33,795 nucleotides of DNA from Sphingomonadales bacterium (GTDB lineage: Bacteria; Pseudomonadota; Alphaproteobacteria; Sphingomonadales; Sphingomonadaceae). Of this stretch, positions 25,004-32,135 are shown piece after piece. The notes under the pieces were generated by a model, which was not told the DNA's origin, did no database searches, and saw only the letters and a program-made list of their open reading frames with translations. The DNA is taken from positions 1 through 33,795 of the forward strand of contig JAIEOM010000022.1 in assembly GCA_019750455.1 (NCBI GenBank). The letters run 5' to 3'. Made by a program: the position numbers and the translations under genes. Positions within the stretch are counted from its first letter, which is position 1. Every line of letters starts with the position of its first letter.

Positions 25004-26467
25004 CTATGTGGAGGGCTGCGAGAGCGGGAACAAGGGGTGGATGCCCCACGCGTTGGGCAGGTAGCCCTGGATCGAGGCGCGGACCAGCGACCAACGCACC
25101 GGCGCGCCCAGCGGGATGTAGACCTCGCGTTCGACGAGCGCCGCATGGGCTTCTGCGAACAGCTGTTCGCGCCGCGCGGGGTCGCGTTCGGCCATGGCCT
25201 CGCGCGTTAGCGCATCGGCCCGCGGGGCGCACAGGCCTGCGCCGAGGGTGCAGTGGAACTGGTTGAGATACCAGCTCGGGGAGGAATAGCGCGCAACCGT
25301 GTCGCGCAGTTCCAGATCAGCCGCCTCGCCCGGGGCAGCGCGGCGGGTGGTCACGCCGATCGCTGCCCAGGCTTCGGTCAGCCGCCGGAACAACAGATCG
25401 CTCCCTGGCCCGCGCGGCAGAGCCACGCGCACCACCGGCTCGCGCCCCGGACCGGCCCAGGCTTGGACCCGTGCAGCGGCAACGCGGCGGCGCTCCTCGA
25501 TCGAGGCACCGTTCCAGCGGTCGGCGATGTAGAAGGGGGTCGGAAAGGCCTCGGGCGGCACCGGCCAGCTGCTTTCACGCCAGCCGTTCAGTCCGAAGCT
25601 CTGGATCAGACCCGTGCGGTCAATGGCCATCGACAGCGCCTCGCGCCGGTCAGGGTCGGCGAGCAGGCCTGTCTCGCGGCGCACCACCAGACCGAACAGT
25701 CCAAGCGCGGGATCGACCTGGATCGTCCCGCGCGAAAGAGGCCCTGCCTCGGCCTGGGTAAAGTCGACGATGCTCCCGCCAATCACCAGATCGACATCGC
25801 CGCGCGAAAAGGCCGCCACCGCCTTTTCGGCCGAGAGTGCGCGTACCGCGACAGGCCGTGCCACATCCTCCCAGTCCTCGCGCGCAGGCAGACCGCGGGA
25901 TTCGGGCGGCAAGGCGGAGAGCCGTGCTCTGCCGGGGCTGTCACCGCGCGACATCCGCATCGGTCCCGCACCGCCGCCCCTCCCGATCAACCCCATCTCG
26001 GGCTGAGCAAGCAGGCGCAGGAAATCGGGCATCGGCGAGGAAAGCCGGACCTCGATCACCCGCCCGGTCATTGCGCGGATTTCGCGCACCGTGGCAAGAT
26101 CGAGGCCCAGCGAGGTTCCGCGCACCCGGGCGATCGCCTGACGCAGCCGCTCGCGCATGTCGGGAGCGGTGATTGCATCGCCGTTGGGCAAGGTGCTGTC
26201 ACGCAGGCGGAAGATGTAACTCAACCCGTCATCGGTGACGATCCAGCGTTCTGCGATGGCGGGGACGACCTGTCCTGCCTGATCGAGCGCGACCAGCCCT
26301 TCGGCGGTTGCGCCGCGCATGTGCTGCGCGGGCGGTGCCAGGCGCACACCTTGCTGGAACAGGCTTTCGGGCGCGCCGATGATCGCGACCTCGACCGGCC
26401 CTCCGCCTCCGGAAGATCCGCAGGACGACAGCGCCAGTGCAGCAAGCAGGGGCAGCCAGAATCGCAT
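25004..26467 (-). CDS. lipoprotein, ABC-type solute-binding protein (SBP_bac_5/OppA-like)
   Basis: A 487-residue periplasmic-side lipoprotein. Starting at ATG 26467 it has a short signal peptide and a lipobox LSSC with Cys16 as the lipidation site; AGGA lies about 6 bases upstream. A TTG eight codons earlier would put Gln-Ala-Ala-Arg-Gln-Asp before the signal peptide and is less likely. The mature part follows the family-5 (oligopeptide/dipeptide) binding-protein plan: early TAEGLVALDQAGQVVPAIAE, then SYIFRLRDS, LPNGDAI, and late RREALSMAIDRTGLIQSFG. No permease or ATPase gene is adjacent, so it is an orphan that must share a transporter encoded elsewhere or act as a sensor. Ligand unknown. 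Confidence 0.87.
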   Translation of the reverse strand: MRFWLPLLAALALSSCGSSGGGGPVEVAIIGAPESLFQQGVRLAPPAQHMRGATAEGLVALDQAGQVVPAIAERWIVTDDGLSYIFRLRDSTLPNGDAITAPDMRERLRQAIARVRGTSLGLDLATVREIRAMTGRVIEVRLSSPMPDFLRLLAQPEMGLIGRGGGAGPMRMSRGDSPGRARLSALPPESRGLPAREDWEDVARPVAVRALSAEKAVAAFSRGDVDLVIGGSIVDFTQAEAGPLSRGTIQVDPALGLFGLVVRRETGLLADPDRREALSMAIDRTGLIQSFGLNGWRESSWPVPPEAFPTPFYIADRWNGASIEERRRVAAARVQAWAGPGREPVVRVALPRGPGSDLLFRRLTEAWAAIGVTTRRAAPGEAADLELRDTVARYSSPSWYLNQFHCTLGAGLCAPRADALTREAMAERDPARREQLFAEAHAALVEREVYIPLGAPVRWSLVRASIQGYLPNAWGIHPLFPLSQPST

Positions 26468-26489
26468 CGCGTCCTGCCTAGCAGCTTGC

Positions 26490-26515
26490 AACGCCGCGGT
26501 CAGCTTGGCGGCGTT
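26490..26515 (-). terminator. GC-rich hairpin after the PilZ gene
   Basis: AACGCCGC (26490-26497) and GCGGCGTT (26508-26515) are perfect 8-base complements with a 10-base loop. On the minus strand the stem lies 22 bases after the PilZ stop and 23 bases before the lipoprotein start, ending in TT without a longer U-run. It is a plausible terminator or attenuator separating the two genes. Confidence 0.45.
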
Positions 26516-26536
26516 CGCGGAGGTGGATAGCCCCCG

Positions 26537-26932
26537 TCAGATCTTCCGCAGACGGGTCGGTTGGGGCGGCGGCGGTGCACGGTGCGCCCAGGAAGGCTGG
26601 ACGACAGGCGTGATGTCGGCCTCGGCAGGCTGGAGCGGACGACGCGCCTTCTGCGATTCGATTTCTTCATCGAAGGCCACGCCGAAGCGGTTGTCCTGCA
26701 CCCAGGCGACCGTTCCGCCGACCGCGCCGACATTGCGCAGTTCGACCGAAACCCGGTGCCCGCGCTGGACCCGCAGGTGGCCTTCGCCCATCATGCCGCC
26801 GTCCGACAGATTGCGGACGCGGACACGGTGCACCTCGGCGTTCTGTTCGACGCGAATGTCAGCCAGCAGGAACAGGCTGTCGCGCGAAACACTCCGTGTC
26901 TCCACCCCCGTCATCTTCTGGATCGCCTCCAT
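26537..26932 (-). CDS. PilZ domain protein
   Basis: A 131-residue protein with a PilZ domain, the common cyclic-di-GMP receptor fold. Both ligand motifs are present: RxxxR as Arg13-Ser-Val-Ser-Arg17 and NxSxxG as NLSDGG (about 41-46), followed by beta strands up to FGVAFDEE. The C-terminal 40 residues are Pro-rich and probably disordered (RAPPPPQPTRLRKI). Start is ambiguous: ATG 26932 has no clear ribosome site, while the internal ATG at 26914 has GGAGG 11 bases upstream and keeps both Arg residues. It may control motility, polysaccharide or another c-di-GMP-dependent process; no target gene is adjacent. It is 154 bases from the DksA stop, so it may have its own promoter. Confidence 0.88.
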   Translation of the reverse strand: MEAIQKMTGVETRSVSRDSLFLLADIRVEQNAEVHRVRVRNLSDGGMMGEGHLRVQRGHRVSVELRNVGAVGGTVAWVQDNRFGVAFDEEIESQKARRPLQPAEADITPVVQPSWAHRAPPPPQPTRLRKI

Positions 26933-27086
26933 AGTCGAAAAATCGTCGTGCGGTCGTAGCCCGCTCCGGTTCGATGCAGGTGCTGGGGCATACGCAGTTA
27001 ACGCGTGGTAAAGCCTGCGCTACGCGGAGCGTGCTTGTTGCGATGCGTCCCAAGGCGGCACAGGTCGTTGCCCGCCGGTGAACGGA

Positions 27087-27545
27087 TCAATCGTCGCGCG
27101 AGACCTTTTCGCGGCGTTCGTGCGCTTCCTGCGCCTCGACCGTCATGGTCGCGACCGGGCGAGCGATGAGCCGCCGTAGGCCGATCGGATCGCCGGTCAC
27201 CTCGCAATAGCCGTATTCGCCGGAGTCGATACGGCGCAGGGCCGCGTCGATCTTGGAGACGAGCTTGCGCTGGCGGTCGCGGGTGCGCAGTTCGATACCC
27301 CAGTCGGTCTCGCTCGAGGCGCGGTCGGTGAGGTCGGCTTCACGGATCGGCCCGTCCTGCAAGGATTGCAGCGTCTGCCCCGCCGCCGAGTGGATCGAGC
27401 GTTTCCATTCGATCAGCAGCATCCGGAAATAGGCCTGCTGGCGGTCGTTCATGTAATCCTCGTCCTCGCTCGGCACATAGTCCGGGGCGAGCAGGCGTTT
27501 GGCCTTTTCGAGGATGTCGATATCGTCAGACGCGGTGGTTGGCAT
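27087..27545 (-). CDS. dksA: DksA/TraR family RNA polymerase-binding factor, single-cysteine type
   Basis: A 152-residue DksA. This factor enters the RNA polymerase secondary channel and, with ppGpp, tunes promoters. The coiled-coil start YMNDRQQAYFRMLLIEWK (31-48), the acidic tip DxxDxA (Asp71, Asp74, Ala76) and the globular end are clear. The zinc finger that normally has four Cys keeps only Cys114: YGYCEVTGDPIGLRRLIARP. This pattern resembles zinc-independent DksA types such as Pseudomonas DksA2 and appears common in alphaproteobacteria. ATG 27545 is used; a TTG one codon upstream is less likely. GAGAGAGC precedes the start. A probable promoter lies about 100 bases upstream (27651-27679). 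Confidence 0.93.
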   Translation of the reverse strand: MPTTASDDIDILEKAKRLLAPDYVPSEDEDYMNDRQQAYFRMLLIEWKRSIHSAAGQTLQSLQDGPIREADLTDRASSETDWGIELRTRDRQRKLVSKIDAALRRIDSGEYGYCEVTGDPIGLRRLIARPVATMTVEAQEAHERREKVSRDD

Positions 27546-27650
27546 CAAGCTCTCTCGTCTCGTGAGCCGCTGGGAAGACCATCGCGTCCTGACGCCCTGA
27601 ATTTTTTCATCGGCTCAACTTGGTCCCAGCAAGCGCAAAGCACTGCGCCG

Positions 27651-27679
27651 CCTATAGGCAAGCCCCCCATGGCACACAA
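27651..27679 (-). promoter_or_regulatory. candidate sigma-70 promoter for dksA
   Basis: On the minus strand the gap upstream of dksA contains TTGTGT (27679-27674), a 17-base spacer and TATAGG (27656-27651). This matches three of six and four of six consensus positions at optimal spacing, and would give a leader of roughly 100 bases. The rest of the 276-base gap between dksA and the Sel1 gene (27546-27821) holds no supported gene. Near the Sel1 gene there is an AT-rich patch with TTGACC at 27747-27752 but no convincing -10. Confidence 0.35.
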
Positions 27680-27821
27680 GCGGCTTTGGAAAGCAGGCGG
27701 GGCAAAAGCGGGGCGGTTAAAAGACGCCGGTCGCGTTAACTAATTTTTGACCATAATGGCCGCACTTCTCTTGTCATGGATGGGTCGCCGGGGGGCGATC
27801 CGGTGACGAGGGGACTGCACA

Positions 27822-28142
27822 ATGAACATCATCTCGATGCAGACGATTGTTTCACATGAAACATCGGGCGAAGGCCTGCTTGGGGCATGGCTGGCCGAGG
27901 CTGGACGGGGTCAAGCGGGGGCCTGCTACGACCTTGGCGTGGCTTTTTCGACCGGAAGCAACGGCGCGCCCTGCGATCTCATCGAAGCGCACAAGTGGTT
28001 CAACCTTGCCGCCGCACGCGGGCATGAGGAAGCCGCCCATTGCCGTGCCGACATCTCCGAGGAAATGACCGCCCGCGAAATCGCCGAAGCCCAGCGCCGT
28101 GCGCGCCAATGGCTCGCCGAAGGTCGCCTGCGCGCTGCCTAA
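27822..28142 (+). CDS. small Sel1-repeat (SLR) protein
   Basis: A 106-residue protein with one recognisable Sel1-like helical repeat: YDLGVAFSTG followed by LIEAHKWFNLAAARGHEEA (about 36-75), then a helix EMTAREIAEAQRRARQWL. Sel1 repeats are TPR-like scaffolds for protein contacts. There is no signal peptide, so this is a cytoplasmic adaptor rather than a secreted Sel1 protein. ATG 27822 is preceded by GAGGGG. It stands alone on the + strand between dksA and the convergent GNAT gene, whose stop codon overlaps its own by 2 bases (TAA 28140-28142 against TAG 28139-28141 on the other strand). Partner and role unknown. Confidence 0.85.
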   Translation: MNIISMQTIVSHETSGEGLLGAWLAEAGRGQAGACYDLGVAFSTGSNGAPCDLIEAHKWFNLAAARGHEEAAHCRADISEEMTAREIAEAQRRARQWLAEGRLRAA

Positions 28143-29275
28143 GCCTTTTTGAAGGGCGTGCGCCCGCCGAGATAGAGCTGATCGCTCGCCACGCCGGCGC
28201 GCTCGCGCTCGAGGAAATCCTCCACAGCCGCGCGAAAACCCGGATCGGCGATCCAGTGCGCCGACCATGTCTGCACAGGCTCATAGCCGCGCGCGAGCTT
28301 GTGCCCGCCCTGCGCGCCTGCCTCGACCCTCGCGAGGCCGCGCGCAATCGCGATGTCGATCGCCTGGTAGTAGCACAGCTCGAAATGCAGGAACCGCACC
28401 TCGCGGGTGCAGCCCCAATAGCGACCGTAGAGCGCATCCTTCCCGACGAAATTGAGCGCCCCGGCAATCGCCTCGTCCCCGTCATAGGCGAGGATCAGCA
28501 CGATCCGGTCGCCCATCCTCTCCCCAAGGAGGCTGAAGGCCTCGCGCGTCAGATAGGGGCTGCCCCATTTGCGCGCGCCGGTGTCCTGATAGAACACCCA
28601 GAAGGCGTCCCAGTGTTCTTCGCGGATATCGGCGCCGGTAAGGTGCCGGATGGTCAGCCCCTCCACCGCAGCCGCGCGCTCCTTGCGAAGGTCCTTGCGT
28701 TTGCGCGATGACAGCGCGCCGAGGAAATCGTCGAAGCTGCCGTAATCCCGGTTGAACCAGTGGAACTGGATATCGGCGCGCGGCATCCAGCCGCCGGCCT
28801 CGAACAGCGGCATCTGCGCAGGATCGATAAAGGTCGCATGGGCGCTGGAAAGTTTGTTCTGCAAGCACACCGCCTCCGCCCCTTTCAGCAGATGCGGGGC
28901 GAGGCTGTCATCCGAGAGGAGCAGACGCGGGCCGGTCGCCGGGGTGAAGGGCGCGGCGATCTGGAGCTTGGGGTAATAGCGCCCGCCAGCCCGGTGCCAT
29001 GCATCCGCCCAGGAATGGTCGAACACATATTCGCCCTGCGAGTGCCCCTTGGCATAGGCGGGCACCGCCGCCAGCAATCGCCCCGCATCGTCGGTGATGG
29101 CGATGGGCGCAGGCTCCCAGCCGGTGCCGGGGCCGACCGAGCCGGAATCCTCCATCGCGGTCAGGAATTCGTGGGAGACGAAAGGATTGTCGTTCCCGCC
29201 GAGCGCGTTCCATTCCTCGGGCGCGAAGCTGCCGACCGATGGCGCGATGCGGACAGTCAGCTCGGGCGAACTCAC
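28139..29275 (-). CDS. GNAT/FemAB-like acetyltransferase (COG3146 type)
   Basis: A 378-residue protein of the GNAT-fold group sometimes annotated as peptidoglycan biosynthesis or recognition protein. Recognisable blocks are NPFVSHEFLTAMEDSG near the N-terminus, FDHSWADAWHRAGGRYYPKL, the basic SSRKRKDLRKER, and the C-terminal FELCYYQAIDIAIARGLARVEAG with KLARGYEPV. GTG 29275 is taken as start because it overlaps the GDPD stop (GTGA, 29272-29275) and the homology begins soon after; an upstream start in the same frame would lie inside the GDPD gene. It is the last gene of the DUF3572-HAD-RidA-GDPD-GNAT operon. FemAB relatives add amino acids to peptidoglycan precursors, but substrate and reaction for this subgroup are unproven. 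Confidence 0.85.
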   Translation of the reverse strand: MSSPELTVRIAPSVGSFAPEEWNALGGNDNPFVSHEFLTAMEDSGSVGPGTGWEPAPIAITDDAGRLLAAVPAYAKGHSQGEYVFDHSWADAWHRAGGRYYPKLQIAAPFTPATGPRLLLSDDSLAPHLLKGAEAVCLQNKLSSAHATFIDPAQMPLFEAGGWMPRADIQFHWFNRDYGSFDDFLGALSSRKRKDLRKERAAAVEGLTIRHLTGADIREEHWDAFWVFYQDTGARKWGSPYLTREAFSLLGERMGDRIVLILAYDGDEAIAGALNFVGKDALYGRYWGCTREVRFLHFELCYYQAIDIAIARGLARVEAGAQGGHKLARGYEPVQTWSAHWIADPGFRAAVEDFLERERAGVASDQLYLGGRTPFKKA

Positions 29276-30000
29276 GCCAGCCCTTCCCCCTCGGCGATCA
29301 GCGCATCGGCAAGGGCAAGGCCGGTCGCGCGGGTTTCGGGCGAGCGCACGGTCCATGTCAGCAGCGGGTGGCCCTGCGCCCGCCACGCTGCGGCCTCGGG
29401 CCGGTGGAGATCGCGCACGTCGATGGCGAGAAAATCGGGCTTGGCGGCATCGATGGCTTCAGGGGTGCGCCAGACGCCTTCGAAACCGTTCTCGTAGGAA
29501 TCCGTGCCGACCAGTCCGCGGGTGATACGGGGCGCATTCTCTGCAAACCATTCCGGCACGCACGGATCGAAGCTCATAACCGCAACGGCACCTTTATAGC
29601 TGTCGAGCAGCCATGCCACCGAGGCACAGGTCCACCCGACATCATAGCCGGGCATGGACTTGATTTCGATCAGCAGCGGAACCTGACAGGCCACAAGATC
29701 AAGGAAGGTCGCCAGTTTCACCGGGCGCTGATCGGTGCCCAGCAATCGCAATTCCTCCAGCGCCGCAGCAGCCAGATCACTGGTCACGCCCGCCTCGCCC
29801 GTCAGCCGGGCAAGGTCCCAATCGTGGAACACCATCGGGTGATCGTCAGCGCTGCGCTGGATATCGCATTCGATCCCCATGCCCCGCGCAATCGCGCCTT
29901 CGGCAGCGGCGAGCGAGTTTTCGGGCACGCCCGCTCCATGCAGCCCGCGGTGGGCATATTCCCACGCGGTCAGCCAATCCGGAGCGGGCCGTGCGGTCAT
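29272..30000 (-). CDS. glycerophosphodiester phosphodiesterase family protein
   Basis: A 242-residue TIM-barrel GDPD. Active-site landmarks are His17-Arg18 (AHRG), Glu27 (PENS), Glu44 and Asp46 (GIECDIQ), His59 (VFHD) and Glu112-Lys114 (LLIEIKS). The enzyme hydrolyses glycerophosphodiesters to glycerol-3-phosphate and an alcohol. No signal peptide is seen, so it should be cytoplasmic like GlpQ2/UgpQ types. It overlaps both neighbours: ATGA with RidA (29997-30000) and GTGA with the GNAT gene. It could recycle phospholipid head groups. Confidence 0.94.
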   Translation of the reverse strand: MTARPAPDWLTAWEYAHRGLHGAGVPENSLAAAEGAIARGMGIECDIQRSADDHPMVFHDWDLARLTGEAGVTSDLAAAALEELRLLGTDQRPVKLATFLDLVACQVPLLIEIKSMPGYDVGWTCASVAWLLDSYKGAVAVMSFDPCVPEWFAENAPRITRGLVGTDSYENGFEGVWRTPEAIDAAKPDFLAIDVRDLHRPEAAAWRAQGHPLLTWTVRSPETRATGLALADALIAEGEGLA

Positions 30001-30452
30001 GCCTTCAGAGCGACGATCGCATCGACTTCCACCGCCGCGCCGCGCGGCAGGGCCGGAACGCCCACGGCAGCGCGCGCGTGCTGGCCTGCGCCACCGAAGA
30101 TTTCTTCCATCAGATCGGACGCGCCATTGGCGACTTCGGGCTGCTGCGTGAAATCGTCGGTGCAGTTGATGAAGGCCCCCAGCTTCACCACCCGCTCGAC
30201 CTGATCGAGCAGCCCGGCGGCCTGAAGCTGGGCGACGATCATCAGCCCGCAGGCGCGCGCGGCCGGCCTGCCGTCCTCGACGCTGACATCATCGCCAAGC
30301 CGGCCGGTCACCACCACGCCATCGACAAAGGGCAGCTGGCCCGAGACATAGGCCATGCCGCCGCTCACCACGACCGGCACATAGCTGGCGACAGGTGCGG
30401 CGGCCTTGGGCAGGGTGATGCCGAGTTCGGCGAGTTTCGCGGTGTAGCTCAT
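29997..30452 (-). CDS. RidA family protein (long, about 150 aa subtype)
   Basis: A 151-residue RidA/YjgF-like protein. RidA proteins hydrolyse reactive enamine/imine intermediates released by PLP enzymes. The catalytic Arg is kept as Arg127 in HARAAVGV and the following Glu142 in AVEVDAIV is also in place. Compared with E. coli RidA the protein is about 20 residues longer, a subtype often annotated as endoribonuclease L-PSP family. ATG 30452 is supported by GGAGGA; the open frame upstream lies inside the HAD gene. The HAD stop is 2 bases upstream. Confidence 0.93.
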   Translation of the reverse strand: MSYTAKLAELGITLPKAAAPVASYVPVVVSGGMAYVSGQLPFVDGVVVTGRLGDDVSVEDGRPAARACGLMIVAQLQAAGLLDQVERVVKLGAFINCTDDFTQQPEVANGASDLMEEIFGGAGQHARAAVGVPALPRGAAVEVDAIVALKA

Positions 30453-30454
30453 TT

Positions 30455-31075
30455 TCAGTCCTCCAGTCGTTCGAGCAGCCACGGCAGGGCTTCGTCCCAG
30501 CGGTCGATCCGCGAATGGGCGTGGCCTGCCTTGTGGGCGCAATCAATGGCGTGGGCGATCATCGGCTCGCCGCACAGGTGCAGCCGGGTCACATGCGGAG
30601 TGATCTCCGCCACCGAGGCGTGGTGCTGGGCGAGATCGTCGATGAACAGCGCGCGGGTGGGGGCGTATTCTTCGATAATCGCCTTCAGCGCCGGGCCCTT
30701 GGGGCCCTGATTGGTGAAGACGCGGGCGTTGATCCCGACCTTGGCGAGCTGTTCGGCCCGCGCATCGCGGTGATTGTCGACGAGGTTCGTCAGGATCACC
30801 ACATCGGCTTTTTCCGCGAGCGTGTTGATGCCTTCCACCGCACCGGCGATCGGCATCTGCGAATCCATCTCGTTGTCGAAGAAGAGGCGCAGCATCTTCC
30901 AGATATCCGGCGGCGCCAGCAGCTCGCCGCTTTCCTGCCAGCGCAGCGCCTCGGCGAAATTGTGGCCTTCAAGGTTGAAGCTGACGCCCTGCGTGCCCTC
31001 CAGCCAGTCCTTGAAGGGGGCGACCATGTGCAGCAGCACTTCGTCGCAATCGGAGATGATCAGGGGGCGGGTCAT
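30455..31075 (-). CDS. HAD-like hydrolase
   Basis: A 206-residue haloacid dehalogenase superfamily protein with all four motifs: Asp9 and Asp11 in SDCDEVLL (motif I), Thr96 in VVILTNL (motif II), Lys126 (QGPKGPA, motif III) and Asp146-Asp147 in ALFIDDLAQHH (motif IV). Most HADs of this size are phosphatases. The cap between motifs I and II includes a conserved-looking WKMLRLFFDNEMDSQMP. It overlaps the DUF3572 gene by 4 bases (31072-31075) and precedes RidA by 2 bases. Substrate unknown. Confidence 0.9.
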   Translation of the reverse strand: MTRPLIISDCDEVLLHMVAPFKDWLEGTQGVSFNLEGHNFAEALRWQESGELLAPPDIWKMLRLFFDNEMDSQMPIAGAVEGINTLAEKADVVILTNLVDNHRDARAEQLAKVGINARVFTNQGPKGPALKAIIEEYAPTRALFIDDLAQHHASVAEITPHVTRLHLCGEPMIAHAIDCAHKAGHAHSRIDRWDEALPWLLERLED

Positions 31076-31281
31076 GACAGCAAAGCGTCCTTGGCGGCGA
31101 CCAGTTCCTCGGGCGTGACGGCAAGCGCCTCGGCTGCTCGGATCAGATCGGGTTCGTGGTTTGCGAGGAATTCCAGCGCCGAGGCGAGGATGGCCGAATC
31201 GCCCAGCCCGCTGCGCAGAGAATCGGGATCGAGGCCGGTCAATTCAAGGTAGCGCGCCGCCCGGTCCTCGCATTCCAGCAC
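31072..31281 (-). CDS. DUF3572 family protein (start uncertain; coding extends upstream)
   Basis: A small helical protein of the DUF3572 family, common next to divK in alphaproteobacteria. From the first canonical start, GTG 31281, it has 69 residues with RYLELTGLDPDSLR and ALEFLANHEPDLI. The same frame continues upstream with coding-like sequence that completes the family's first helix (NPQVLALAALGWVLECEDRA), yet no ATG, GTG or TTG occurs before the in-frame TAG at 31369-31371. The best fit to the usual length of about 90 residues is an ATC at 31347 preceded by AGGACAGGA, so the true gene may be 31072-31347. It heads the minus-strand operon and is divergent from divK. Function unknown. Confidence 0.72.
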   Translation of the reverse strand: MLECEDRAARYLELTGLDPDSLRSGLGDSAILASALEFLANHEPDLIRAAEALAVTPEELVAAKDALLS

Positions 31282-31403
31282 CCAGCCGAGCGCGGCCAGG
31301 GCGAGAACCTGCGGGTTGGCGGTCTCGGCGGGGGGACGATGCGGGATTGTCCTGTCCTTCGGGAGGGTCTAATCAGACGGTGGGTGGCAAATCGGGGCGT
31401 TCA

Positions 31404-31799
31404 GTGACAAAGCGGATCATGGTTGTCGAGGACAATGACCTCAACCGGAAATTGTTCTGCGATGTGCTTCGTGCCAATGGCTTCGAGGTGGAGCCGGTGG
31501 CAGAGGGCGACAAGGTGCTTGATACGGCGCGCGCGACCGCGCCCGATCTCATCATCATGGACATCCAGCTGGGCGGCATTTCGGGCGTCGACCTGATCGA
31601 GGCGGCCAAGCGTGATCGGCGGCTGGCCGGCATTCCGGTGCTGGCGGTGACCGCCTTCGCCGCCAAGGGCGACGAGGAACGCATCCGTGCCGCAGGGGCG
31701 GCGGGCTATCTCTCTAAGCCGGTCTCGATCAGCCCGTTCATGAACGCGGTGCGCCAGCTGCTCCCGCCGGAACCGCTCCCGGCAACGGCGAAAGCTTGA
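31404..31799 (+). CDS. divK: DivK-type single-domain response regulator
   Basis: A 131-residue receiver-only protein closely resembling Caulobacter DivK, which controls polarity and cell-cycle progression through DivJ, PleC and DivL. Visible features are the acidic pair Glu9-Asp10 (VVEDNDLNRKLF), phospho-acceptor Asp53 in LIIMDIQLGG, Thr83 in VTAFAAKGDEERI (the DivK-like signature) and Lys105 in YLSKPVSIS. No output domain follows. GTG 31404 is selected because VTKRIMVVEDN matches the family N-terminus and GGGGCG precedes it; the next ATG would remove five residues. It is divergent from the DUF3572 gene with a gap of 56 to 122 bases depending on that gene's start. Confidence 0.93.
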   Translation: MTKRIMVVEDNDLNRKLFCDVLRANGFEVEPVAEGDKVLDTARATAPDLIIMDIQLGGISGVDLIEAAKRDRRLAGIPVLAVTAFAAKGDEERIRAAGAAGYLSKPVSISPFMNAVRQLLPPEPLPATAKA

Positions 31800-31826
31800 C
31801 AAGCTGCATCATCCGCCGCTTTGCAA

Positions 31827-31849
31827 CCGTAGCTCATTCAGGGCTACGG
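31827..31849 (+). terminator. hairpin between divK and acp
   Basis: CCGTAGC (31827-31833) and GCTACGG (31843-31849) form a perfect 7-base stem with a 9-base loop, 28 bases after the divK stop. C-rich sequence rather than a U-run follows, so termination is uncertain. The structure may instead sit in the leader of acp-spt. Confidence 0.4.
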
Positions 31850-31878
31850 CCCCCGACCCAATGAAAGCTTGCGCGCCC

Positions 31879-32121
31879 ATGACCCCCGCAGATGTTGACG
31901 CCAAAATCCGCACCTTGGTCGAACCCTTCAACAAGAAGGGCATTACGATCGAGGATTCGACGACCTTCGCCAGCGATCTTGAATTCGACAGTCTCACGGT
32001 AATGGATTTCGTGGCCGAGATCGAAGACGAGTTCGATGTGATCATCTCGATGAACCAGCAGGCCGAGATCGAAAACTGGGGCCAGCTTGTCGCGGCAGTC
32101 CACAAGCTGCAGGATAGCTGA
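31879..32121 (+). CDS. acyl carrier protein linked to sphingolipid synthesis
   Basis: An 80-residue acyl carrier protein when started at ATG 31879 (86 residues from ATG 31861; neither has a strong ribosome site). The phosphopantetheine attachment serine is Ser38 in LEFDSLTVMDF, followed by an acidic recognition helix. It is not the housekeeping AcpP type. The serine palmitoyltransferase gene follows after 14 bases. In Caulobacter a dedicated ACP is encoded beside spt and serves the sphingolipid pathway, so this ACP probably carries the acyl chain used by Spt. That role is by analogy. Confidence 0.9.
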   Translation: MTPADVDAKIRTLVEPFNKKGITIEDSTTFASDLEFDSLTVMDFVAEIEDEFDVIISMNQQAEIENWGQLVAAVHKLQDS

Positions 32122-32135
32122 TAAGGGCCTTTCCC

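Noticed and set aside
27669..27743. 24-codon plus-strand frame starting at ATG in the dksA-Sel1 gap
   Set aside because: No ribosome binding site, no recognisable peptide, and it overlaps the likely dksA promoter.
27747..27775. Possible promoter (TTGACC) for the Sel1 gene
   Set aside because: No acceptable -10 element lies 16-18 bases downstream, so it is mentioned only as an AT-rich patch.
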